This document shows, piece after piece, positions 54,775 to 64,000 of a stretch of 64,000 nucleotides of DNA. The notes below the pieces were generated by a model. That model worked only from the letters and a program-made list of their open reading frames with translations, searched no databases and had not been told where the DNA came from. The stretch comes from Agriotes lineatus (lineage: Eukaryota; Arthropoda; Insecta; Coleoptera; Elateridae): NCBI GenBank assembly GCA_940337035.1, contig CALNHX010003316.1:89102-153101 (forward strand). The letters are read 5' to 3'. Positions within the stretch are counted from its first letter, which is position 1, and the number at the start of each line of letters is the position of its first letter. A program made the position numbers and the translations under genes.

Positions 54775-57700
54775 GCTAGAAATCAGCAACGTGCGTGTTA
54801 CATCTTATATACGAGGAGTGATGAAGTCTTTTGTAGTGTTTATCACCAGATTTTCAACTTTTTTAACCATCCTAACGTATGTGCTTTGTGATAATAAGTT
54901 AGACGCTCAATACGTATTCGTTGTAACATTGTTTTATAACATTTTAAAGCAAATTTTGGCCAAGCAGTTTTCTCGAGGTATTACTGAGGTTGCAGAACTG
55001 AATGTATCGATATCAAGGCTGCAGAAGTTTCTCATGCATGAGGAGACTGGTGAAATGAAAGCATTATCTCAACTTTACAATGGTACACTAGAAAAGAATG
55101 GCATCATCGATAATAACACTAAATTAAATAAAAGAGATGTTGGAGTTCATCTAAGGAACGTTTCTGCAAAATGGTCTTCAGATTCCGTCGATTATACTTT
55201 ACTTGATATCGACCTTTCTGCTCAACGTGGTCAACTTGTTGCCCTAATAGGTCCGGTAGGCGGTGGCAAAACTAGTTTACTAAACGTTATATTAAAGGAA
55301 TTGCCATTAGAAAGGGGCACTTTAAATATAAATGGGAACATTTCATATGCATCTCAAGAACCATGGATTTTTTCGGGAAGTATTCAACAAAATATCCTGT
55401 TCGGGCAAGCAGTGGACGTAGATCGATATGAAGAAGTTATCCGAGTGTGTGCTTTGGAACAAGATTTGGTGCTGCTTCCTTATGGGGATGAAACCCTTGT
55501 TGGTGAAAGAGGAGTGATGCTAAGTGGCGGGCAAAAAGCAAGGGTTAGCTTAGCGAGAGCAATTTACAAAGAAGCCGATATTTATCTTTTAGATGACCCT
55601 TTGTCTGCGGTGGACACCCATGTAGGAAAGCATTTATTTGAAAATTGTGTAACATTTCTAAAAGATAAGTGTACACTGCTTGTCACTCATCAGCTTCAGT
55701 ATTTGAAGAATGTTGACCGTTTATTTATCATTGAAAATGGTAAAATTACTATTAACGGTACATATAAGGAATTACAAGAATCGGATATAGAGTTTGCAAA
55801 ACAATTAAACGAAAATACGGAAAATGATTTACCAGGCGACAATGAAGAAGTCTCCCAAAAATTATCAGAGAAGGCTACAAAAGGTACTGGTAAACCTGTA
55901 GAAGCAAAAGAGCATAGAAGTACGGGTACTGTTTCCAGGGATATTTATCGTTCTTACTTTAAGGCTGGAGGTACATATTTTCCAGTTTTTGGTATTTTGT
56001 CTGTATTGGTATTAACTCAGCTGTTTGCAAGCGGAGCTGATTACTTTCTCACGTTTTGGTAAATCAAGATTTGTAAATATTGATTCTGAGTTTAATTTAA
56101 TACATTTCTAGGGTGAACTTAGAGAAGGATCGATCTGATAGCGTCACAGATGCACCAGAATTTTCGAGGGAAACTTGTATTTACATTTATTCTGGAATTA
56201 TTGCTACTATGATTGTTTTAACACTAACAGCAACCTTCTCCTTCTACAAGTACTGTATGAAAGCTTCCATAAAACTCCACGATAATATGTTTTCAAATAT
56301 AATCTACGCTTCTATGACTTTTTTTAATAAAAATTCTTCTGGTAGAATACTGAATAGGTTTGCAAAAGATATGGGTTCTATTGATGAAGTTTTACCTGCA
56401 GTTGCATTTGACTGCATTGAGGTCAGTTCAATAATATTACATTACCAATCATTGACATTACTTTACAGGTGGCCCTAAATGTAATTGGAGTTACAGTTGT
56501 TGTTGCCACAGTACAACCATGGACATTACTAGTAACACTAGCAATTTTCATAATATTTTATTTTATGAGAAAATTATACTTAGCAACAAGTCGCAGTGTT
56601 AAACGTCTGGACGGAATTAGTAAGTATGAACATTATCAAGGCATATTCACTATTTCATCGCTATTATTTCAGCTCGTAGCCCTGTTTTTGGTCATTTGAG
56701 TGCTTCTTTGCAAGGATTAACTACCATAAGAGCTTATGGAGCACAAAATCTTCTGGCTAAAGAATTTGATCATCTCCAAGATACTCACAGTTCAGTCTGG
56801 TACTTGTTCCTTACGTGTGCAAGAGCTTTTAGTTTTTGGCTTGACATGTTTTCTGTGGTCTATATTGCTACTGTGACATTTAGCTTCTTTATATCAGGAA
56901 GCGGTAAGGAAACTATTATGTTTCATATGTATATCATTCATATACCTTTACAGATGAATATGGTGGCAATGTTGGGCTGGCAATCACTCAGGCACTAAGC
57001 CTGACGGGTCGATTTCAATGGGGTATGCGTCAGTGGAGCGAATTGGAGAACCAAATGACAGCCGTGGAAAGAGTAGCGGAATACACAAACATTGAAAAAG
57101 AGCCTGAGCGTAATCAAGTAACACCTCCACCGAAGTGGCCTGAAGAAGCTAATATTAAGTTTGTATCAGTTTCATTGCGATACTCGCCAGCAGATCCATA
57201 TGTCTTAAAGCAATTGAACTTTTGCATCAAGTCTAAGGAAAAAATAGGAATTGTCGGAAGGACAGGAGGTGGAAAATCTTCGCTCGTTTATGCCCTCTTC
57301 CAGCTTACTGAAACGGAAGGGGCAATTTTAATAGATGATATCGACATAACGAACGTCCCTCTCCATAGCTTACGTTCAAAAATATCTATAATTCCCCAAG
57401 AACCAGTATTATTTTCAGGATCCCTTCGGAAAAATTTGGATCCTTTTGAAGAGTATACGGACTCCGACTTGTGGAGCGCCCTTGACGAAGTTGAATTGAA
57501 GTCTGTCTTTGCCATATTTCCAGCAGGGCTCAATGCCAAAATGTCCGAGGGTGGTTCGAATTTTAGTGTTGGACAAAGACAACTGGTATGCTTAGCACGT
57601 GCTATCGTTCGAAAAAATAATATCTTGATTTTGGACGAAGCTACTGCCAATGTAGACCCACAAACTGATGTACTTATACAAAGCACTATCAGAAGAAAAT

Positions 57701-57948
57701 TTGCTGACTGCACTGTCCTCACAATAGCACATCGATTACATACAGTGATGGATTCAGATAGAGTCTTAGTAATGGAGAGCGGAAACGTAGTAGAGTTCGA
57801 TCAGCCGTACTTGATATTGAAAAATAACAATAGTTTGTTTTATTCCATGGTACAGCAAACCGGCCCAGCTATGGCTGACAATTTATTTAAAATAGCACAG
57901 GAAGTAAGTAGTATACAGAAACATCGAAAAAGATTGCATATCACGTGA
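54775..57948 (+). CDS. ABCC4/MRP4-like ABC transporter, exons 5-9 (both nucleotide-binding domains)
   Basis: Exons 54775-56058, 56112-56421, 56469-56619, 56673-56903 and 56954-57948 are joined by small introns of about 46-53 bases and are free of frame breaks. NBD1: Walker A GPVGGGKTS (about residue 457), YASQEPWIFSGS, signature LSGGQKARVSLARAIY, Walker B IYLLDDPLSAVD, LVTHQLQYL. The linker is EKATKGTGKPVEAKEHRSTG. The second membrane domain follows (exons 5-8). NBD2: Walker A GRTGGGKSS (about residue 1058), IPQEPVLFSGSLRKNLDPF, signature FSVGQRQLVCLARAI (SVGQ is normal for this family), Walker B ILILDEATANVD, IAHRLHT. With exons 1-4 the protein would have about 1,288 residues, close to the usual 1,300. 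Exon 5 completes the AAG codon begun at 44774. Confidence 0.93.
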
Positions 57949-58760
57949 TCACAATATAGGCAAACCATTTAACACTGTTGGCAACCATGTTCAGAAAACG
58001 AAATCTGACAGTAGCAGTGGTGTGCCACATATTGAAGAACAAACATACAGATTGTCCGAAATCTGTTTTGAACATAGGAAATTATTGAGTGCGACAAGGA
58101 AGACATAAACAAAATGAGTAGCAGGACAAAGATAGAATGTAATCATGGCTAGGTACATTTTTAAATGAAAATTAACTCAATGAAACAAACAAACACTCCT
58201 GTCAAATATTTTCTGTCATTAAGAGTATAAAGTGAGATTTAAATAATTAAAATAATTATGTGAATAGTAAACAATAGCATATGTAAACCTCACTTTATAC
58301 TTTTAATGACAGATAAAATATTTGACTGAAGTGTTACTTTTGATATGTTTTATCGGACTTTTTCCACTGTCTAGGGTGTATATCACACAACGTTTCGGGA
58401 GTTTTGATCTACTCCCGTCTTCAGGTGTTCCTGGTTGGTACTGAGGACTGATATTTTACGTTTTTCTACGTAAACTCGTGCCTCCCCCGGGACCACTGCC
58501 AAAAAATGACATTCAGAGAACAAGTGTTTGTCTGTTTCATTGACTTAATATAAGTTTAAAAATTTAGCTAGCCATGATTACATTCTATCTTTGTCCTGCT
58601 ACTCATTTTGTTTATGTCTTCCTTGTCGCACTCAATAATTACCTATGTTCAAAACGGATTTCGGACAATTTGTGTACAGCAATAAGTAACTTAACTCTGA
58701 ATAAAACTGTTGCATGTAACATTAGAACATTAAATTCACAAAATACTCAAAAATGTCACT
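57949..58760. repeat. long foldback 3' of the ABCC gene
   Basis: The left arm at about 58045-58160 (gtccgaaatctgttttgaac.. to ..gtaatcatggctag) is repeated inverted at about 58568-58685 with few differences. Inside is a second inverted repeat (58192-58240 and 58290-58337, cactcctgtcaaatatttt..). The centre (58338-58500) holds a further stretch with gggagttttgatctactccc. It may lie in the 3' UTR of the ABCC mRNA, where it would fold into a long hairpin. Confidence 0.75.
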
Positions 58761-60249
58761 AGTCACGGGGTTCTTAATCACTTATGTCTCTATATTACTT
58801 TAAAAATAATGTTTAATATTTTATTTTTTTAGAGCTACAAAGCAAAGAATCAAAGTCATTGATGATAACATACGTGTAAAGTATATATTGTACTTAAATC
58901 TACGTTTACTATGATGCCTTGATGTCAATTTGAAGTGTTTGTCAATGACCTGGGTATGGACCAGTATGGATACAAATACTTCATCCTTTTTTGAATTGCA
59001 TAGTTTTTTATTATTGTCATGTTGGCATATCTAACATTTCTAGAAGGTATTTTCAGCGTACATACATCAAACAAGTAGAGACACTCAAGCCAAATGTTGA
59101 AACCTGTCTAGAGTGCCTGGGACAGTAACTCGGAGGGTATTTCTAAGCTTGACTATCAGATGGCAGCACACAGTTCCACCAATCAGAGCCAGTAGATATA
59201 GGAGAGTACCGCCACGTTCGCCATGTTTATTACTCTGACATATGCGTCACTTTGAGGTTTGTAACACAATTCCATCAACGTGACGTTTGTTGGCAATCCA
59301 AAACTTTACTTAAAATTGGCAAGACTGCAAATCTATGTCAAGGTCATCCAAATCGGAATTTTGACATCAAAGGAACCGTCAGTGAGTGTCTCTACTTGTT
59401 TGATATATGTACGCTGGTATTTTATTGTATTATTTATAAATATTAAAGGAAACTAAGTATGGGGAGATCAAAAATAAACTTGATTGCGGAATATATGACC
59501 ATTGCCTACCCTGTACTTTATAAAATACATTTGAACTACAATTAACTGTATTGGTAGTTCATGTGACTTTAACACAGTCTAATAAGTTACACAAATATGC
59601 AAATATGTAATTTAAACCAAATTTATAGATTAAATTGCTAGTTAATATTAAAATAACAAGTGGATAAACTAAACAAGATGTTGAAATTTAATTTTAAACT
59701 TTTAGTTTTTAGTTTGAAGTTTTATTGTTTTCAATGGTTTCTGCGATCAAGTTTATTTATGATATCTGTGTATTTGTTATGTGATATATTTTAGAAATTG
59801 TATAACGGAAAAGTGTAAAGTATTAGGATGTACAAATAAATTAAACGAAATACATATATTTTCCAAATCTCCTGAAAATAAATTGAAAGACCAATAAGAA
59901 TAGGCCAATCAAGAAAACTCATAAAGTATATCTTTTGTTTGCATTACTTGACCATTTCCGTGACTACTGCCATGAGCAATAAAATGTACTTCTATGTTGT
60001 AATTGGAACAAAAGCTACGAAATTCAGAACTTGTGAACCATTTACATTTAGACGGAGAACCAGCGACAAAAATAGTTATGTCATTTCATTAAGAAAATAT
60101 CCCATGTTACTATACTCTCTTAACATCGCTGATAATTGATTTGGATGTCTGCCTGGTTTCCGGTGGTGGAGAAAGCTGCAGCAGGGGCGCAAAGTGATAG
60201 ATATAACAAATAAAATAAATGTATCTGGCAATACTGTGGTGTATTGTTG
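58761..60249. other. AT-rich DNA with one MITE
   Basis: Arms at about 59050-59092 (ttcagcgtacatacatcaaa..) and 59383-59420 (inverse) mark a MITE of about 380 bp. The rest shows nothing recognisable. Confidence 0.5.
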
Positions 60250-60318
60250 GTAGCACTGTCGGTGTATGTCCAATTCGAGGTTAGCAGGTTAGGTTTTGTT
60301 TGTTATTTGACACAAACT
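60250..60318. repeat. palindromic dispersed repeat, copy 4 (half)
   Basis: tagcactgtcggtgtatgtc, attcgaggttagcaggttag, then ttatttgacac; only one arm is present. Confidence 0.6.
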
Positions 60319-60555
60319 AATAGCAAATTCCAATCGCTGCACTCGCCTGCACTAGTGTGCTCGAATTCCAATCGTCAAAATCGGGTTGCACTACACCAGG
60401 GTTGGTGTTCCAATCAAACAACTGCACGAACCCCGTGTACGCTCGCCTGCACTGGAAAGAGAGGCGGTGTAACAAGTTGACATAATTGACCTTGAACGTT
60501 ATTGACGTTTTTGTTAGGTTATTATATTTGTTTTTATTCCCAATATTTGAAAACA

Positions 60556-61160
60556 ATGGAAAATAGTTGCGATATGAAGACAGCTCTTGCTGTAATGGAA
60601 TTTTTGGAAAGTTCCAGCAGCGATGAGAATGATGAACTGGAGTTTTTTCGGTAATTCTAGAAAGTGGTAAGCAGGAAAGACCAAAAATTGGAAATTATTT
60701 AGAAGTTATAAATGCATACAGCGAAACAGAGGTAAAGACAACCTATTTGTTAAAGCCAAAAAAATTAAAAACTATTAAACTGATCGTTTACAGTTCAAAC
60801 GAAATTTTTGTGTGTCCCGAGGTACCTGTAATATGGTAATTGAAAGGTTCTCACAATCTGAATTTTCACCACGTTGTGACCATGGCGGTCTTGAACCCAT
60901 TTCTGCAGAAATTCACATCTACAGTTTCTTATGGTAAACAAAACGGTAGTCATAGGTAGATGTGAAAAATTCCAGTAGAAAATTATTTGTTTCAGGTTTT
61001 GTGGAAATAAATGTTGTGTTCGAGATGTTGCTTCGAGGTTTGGAGTAGGGGAATCAACATTTACAAGAGTTGCTGAGCGTGTGATTAAATTTTTAAATAA
61101 TATTTCGCCAACAATAATCTGTTTTCCTTCAGCCGATGGAGACAAGGAACAACTGGCAAA
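60556..61160 (+). pseudogene. HARBI1-like (PIF/Harbinger transposase) 5' part, cut by a SINE
   Basis: Exons: 60556-60731 (ATG; AVMEFLESSSSDENDELEFF, then ESGKQERPKIGNYLEVINAY), 60794-60933 (FKRNFCVSRGTCNMVIERFS, DHGGLEPISAEIHIYSFLW), 60996-61160 (FCGNKCCVRDVASRFGVGES, TFTRVAERVIKFLNNISPTI). Introns have GT..AG ends and matching phases (0 and 2). One base is lacking at 60650-60651. Harbinger-type proteins are DDE nucleases; the helix-turn-helix part is here but the catalytic part is not, because a SINE and a LINE follow at once. It could be a cut transposon or a domesticated gene whose remainder lies outside the window. Confidence 0.7.
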
Positions 61161-61440
61161 TAATTTATTTATTTATTTATTTATTTAGATCGCACTCAGC
61201 CAACAGCCGTTAGGCCAATTATAGGCGTCGCTGTGCAGTTATGAGGACTTCCAACCCCACTAACGACTGTCATGATGTTGTATGACCGCCGGGACCAACT
61301 TTTTTCCGTGATAGCCGTACCACGAGGCGCCGAGAGATGCAGCCGTGGAACTCCCATCCAAGTTCTGACCAGAGACAGCGTTGCTTAACTCTGCTGATCG
61401 AACGTGGACGCTTGTTCAAGCTACACCACTCGGGACCCAA
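61159..61440 (-). mobile_element. 5S rRNA-derived SINE
   Basis: On the minus strand the head reads gttcgatcagcagagttaag, caacgctgtctctggtcag and aacttggatgggagttcc, closely like the internal promoter of 5S rRNA (..gttaagcaacg..tacttggatgggtgacc). A body follows, and an (aaat)n tail at 61159-61186. This is the SINE3 type of design. It interrupts the HARBI1-like exon. No clear target duplication was found, since both flanks are A/T-rich. Confidence 0.8.
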
Positions 61441-63640
61441 TAATAATAATAATAATACAAAATTTATTGTGAAATACAAAAAGCATACACAAAAGGAATG
61501 GGTTCAGCCAAGACTGATCTTCCATTCACCCTATACATACAATTACTACTATAGAGAATAGTTTTAAGTTACATCAACAGTTTGAATGAAATATTTTTTT
61601 AAATTACCTTTGACAGTTTCAAAATTACCCGTGCTTAAGATGTTAGAAAAATCGTTTAAACAATTTTGGTGCCATATAGACGAATGAACACTCGAATTTG
61701 GTAGTTCTGTGCGCTGGTATTTGATATTTACATTTAAATCTTATGTTTATGCTATGTATATCCGATCTTTTACGTAATCTATTGCACAAATATGTCGGTT
61801 CGCTATTTGTAACTAAATTATAGATAAACATAACATACTGAACACAGAAGATATTATGCATTTTCAACAATTTTCTTTTAGTATAATACGGAGTAACATG
61901 TTCCCGGTAACTAATATTAAATGAAAATCTTAAACAGCAGTTTTGTAACATTGGCATCTTAAGTTAAACTTTTGTGTAAGAAAACTATAGTAAACTGTGC
62001 TACAGTAGTTAAGATTGCTTAAAATTATACTACTACAAAGAGTCCATTTGACCTCACAAGATAATATTTTCTTAAACTTATATATAGATTTAAACTTAGC
62101 ATAAGCTGCGCTTAACAATTTGGTAACATGCAATTCAAAAGTCATGTTGCTGTCAAAATAAACACCTAAATTCTTTGCTGCATCAGACAAATTAATGACT
62201 GTACCATTTATTTCTATACTTTTCATACGAAACTGACAGGCGCGATCACGTACACTACTTAAACCTAAACACATGGCAATTGTTTTTGACACATTTATTT
62301 TTAGCCCGTTTGCATTAGACCACTCCGTAATATTTTTAAGGTTGATGTTTAAAGCATCAATAGTTTTATTTATTTCATGTGGCAGACACGATTTATACAT
62401 TTGCGTATCGTCTGCGTACATATGTAGAAGACAATCAGGAGTTACTACTTCTGGCAGATCTGAAGTGAATATGGTGAACAAGAGAGGTCCAAGAATGCTC
62501 CCCTGAGGAACTCCCTTAGCTATGATCATATCTTCTGATCGTTGCCCGTGTACCTTGACAGCTTGTGTTCTGTTAGATAAATAACTATCAAACCAGTTTA
62601 TCACAGTATCGGATAGCCCATAGTAGTGCAGTTTTGCCAGCAATAATTTGTGATTTATTACATCAAACGCCTTACTATAATCTAATAGAACTAATATTGT
62701 GACTTCGGCTTCATCTAAAGCATGAGAAATGTCGCTAGATATATTCAGTAAAGCTGTAGAAGTACTATAAGGACTTCTAAATCCAGATTGGATAGGTGGT
62801 AAAATATGTTTACTGGCATATTGCGATAGCTGTTTAAAAACAACCTTTTCCGCTACTTTCGACATTGTGGGAAGTATACTTATTGGTCGAAGTTCACTTA
62901 CACTACACGGATTAGCCACTTTTGGAGTAGGTATTATAGTTGACATTTTCCACAGATCAGGTACGACCGACTTTAGAAGAGATCTGGTTATTATATGCGT
63001 TAGCGCGTCTTTACAGTAAGGTATGACCAATCTCAATTCCATCCCTTCCTTCAGCATTGGACTTCAGATTTTCAACGATACTCAATACTTCAACTTCCGC
63101 TACTTGATTGTAATTAAATTTAATATCGCACTTCACATTGTTTGTATAAAACATAACTAAATTATTATCAACACTGGGCGTAATTAATGAATTAAGAAAA
63201 TAATCATTGATGGAGTTCGGCTCGGAGATGTGTAACGAAATAGATGGTTTATTAGTTTTATGTATGTTGAACTTTCTAAGACTGCTCCACAATTTCTTCG
63301 GGTTACCTCTATTATTATTGAGCTCAAACTGAATATAGGCTTTCTTCTCCCTTCTAATAGCGGATGTTAGATAGTTCCTAATATTCTTATAGAATATGTA
63401 ATCCTTGTCTGTTTTAGTATGCAGAAATTTTTTGTAGGCTTTATCTTTTAAACGTGACATTTCCCTAATAGTAGGGGTGATATAAGGTCGACCAGGTTTT
63501 TTCGCTGTTACAGTTTTCAGAGGTGCATGTACAGTCGTGTTCATTAAAGTGTTGTACAGAATTTGTGCTGTATGATTGTGACTTAATTTCACAAAGTTTA
63601 AAAAAGTGTTGTACATACAAATATTTTGAAAGGTTAGATC
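61441..63640 (-). mobile_element. CR1/Jockey-type LINE, 5'-truncated, with (ATT)n tail
   Basis: Minus strand from 63616: linker (SRLKDKAYKKFLHTKTDKDY, SSLRKFNIHKTNKPSI), then reverse transcriptase with STIIPTPKVANPCSVSELRP, PPIQSGFRSPYSTSTALLNI, LLDYSKAFDVINHKLLLAKL, GVPQGSILGPLLFTIFTSDL and the catalytic LHMYADDTQMY, then a C-terminal part with IILSNLNYCSTVYY. Frame shifts of one base lie near 63030-63057 and 61945. The tail is (att)n at 61441-61455. No endonuclease is present in the window. Confidence 0.87.
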
Positions 63641-64000
63641 TAGGTCTATTTAATTAATGATACAATGTGAGCCTTTGTTGAGTAAAAACACAATCACCAA
63701 TAAACTTTTAATGGTAGAAAAAATAACACACTAAAGATCTAAAGTAATTAATTTTCATTATAAAGAATAACAATCAAAAATAACCATAATTAGTTAGTTG
63801 TCACTTTGACAGTTCTGAAATTTAACTACCATTGACAAAATATACAAACAGCCAATTATCTCTGTACAACACATTTTTGAACACGACTGTACATCAAATA
63901 GAGAGATGACAGTATTATTCAGAAACAAATGAATTTGAACAGGTAGTTACATTTAGATTACAATTATTGAATGCTGATTTTGACAAAAATCCATTTCAGG
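63641..64000. other. window end, AT-rich, nothing recognised
   Basis: No open frame or repeat with support. Confidence 0.4.

Overview
The window looks like a repeat-rich animal nuclear genome, most likely an insect. The support is short AT-rich introns with GT..AG ends, a TBC1D23 orthologue, an ABCC4/MRP4-type transporter, and the mix of repeats: RTE-like, LOA-like and CR1/Jockey-type LINEs, pogo, hAT and PIF/Harbinger transposons, tRNA- and 5S-derived SINEs, and many MITEs. The species cannot be named from the sequence alone. Most of the 64 kb is mobile DNA in various states of decay, often nested.

Layout. 0-5.4 kb: the apparent last exon of an unrecognised gene (65-285), an RTE-like LINE fragment carrying a foldback MITE, then the two last exons of TBC1D23 with poly(A) signals. 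5.4-12.5 kb: AT-rich DNA with a hAT (ZMYM1-like) remnant, a candidate small gene whose last exon is split by a hAT MITE with an 8-bp target duplication, and several hairpin repeats. 12.5-26.6 kb: a decayed LINE, a region of diverged direct repeats, a possible minus-strand first exon with a CCAAT-bearing promoter, a SINE with a 13-bp target duplication, a LINE fragment with an inverted 5' end, and a pogo-like transposase remnant that has lost two catalytic aspartates.

26.6-32.3 kb: a full-length LOA-like LINE with a 14-bp target duplication and almost intact coding capacity. 33.4-39.2 kb: a pogo-like transposon flanked by TA and containing several nested elements. 39.5-42.4 kb: a TA-flanked MITE holding a second, 5'-truncated LOA-like LINE. 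43.7-57.9 kb: an ABCC transporter gene of nine exons, with a 10-kb intron that holds LINE fragments, MITEs, a minisatellite, Harbinger-like fragments, zinc-finger remnants and an unrecognised three-exon gene on the opposite strand. 58-64 kb: a long foldback, a MITE, a HARBI1-like gene cut by a 5S-derived SINE, and a CR1/Jockey-type LINE.

Two threads run through the window. Many otherwise good reading frames are broken by single-base gains or losses, often in homopolymers, while neighbouring exons are clean; this fits assembly indels at least as well as pseudogenes. The best candidate for something undescribed is the minus-strand three-exon gene at 46183-46873. Its intron phases agree throughout, and it lies head-to-head with a Harbinger-like transposase start.
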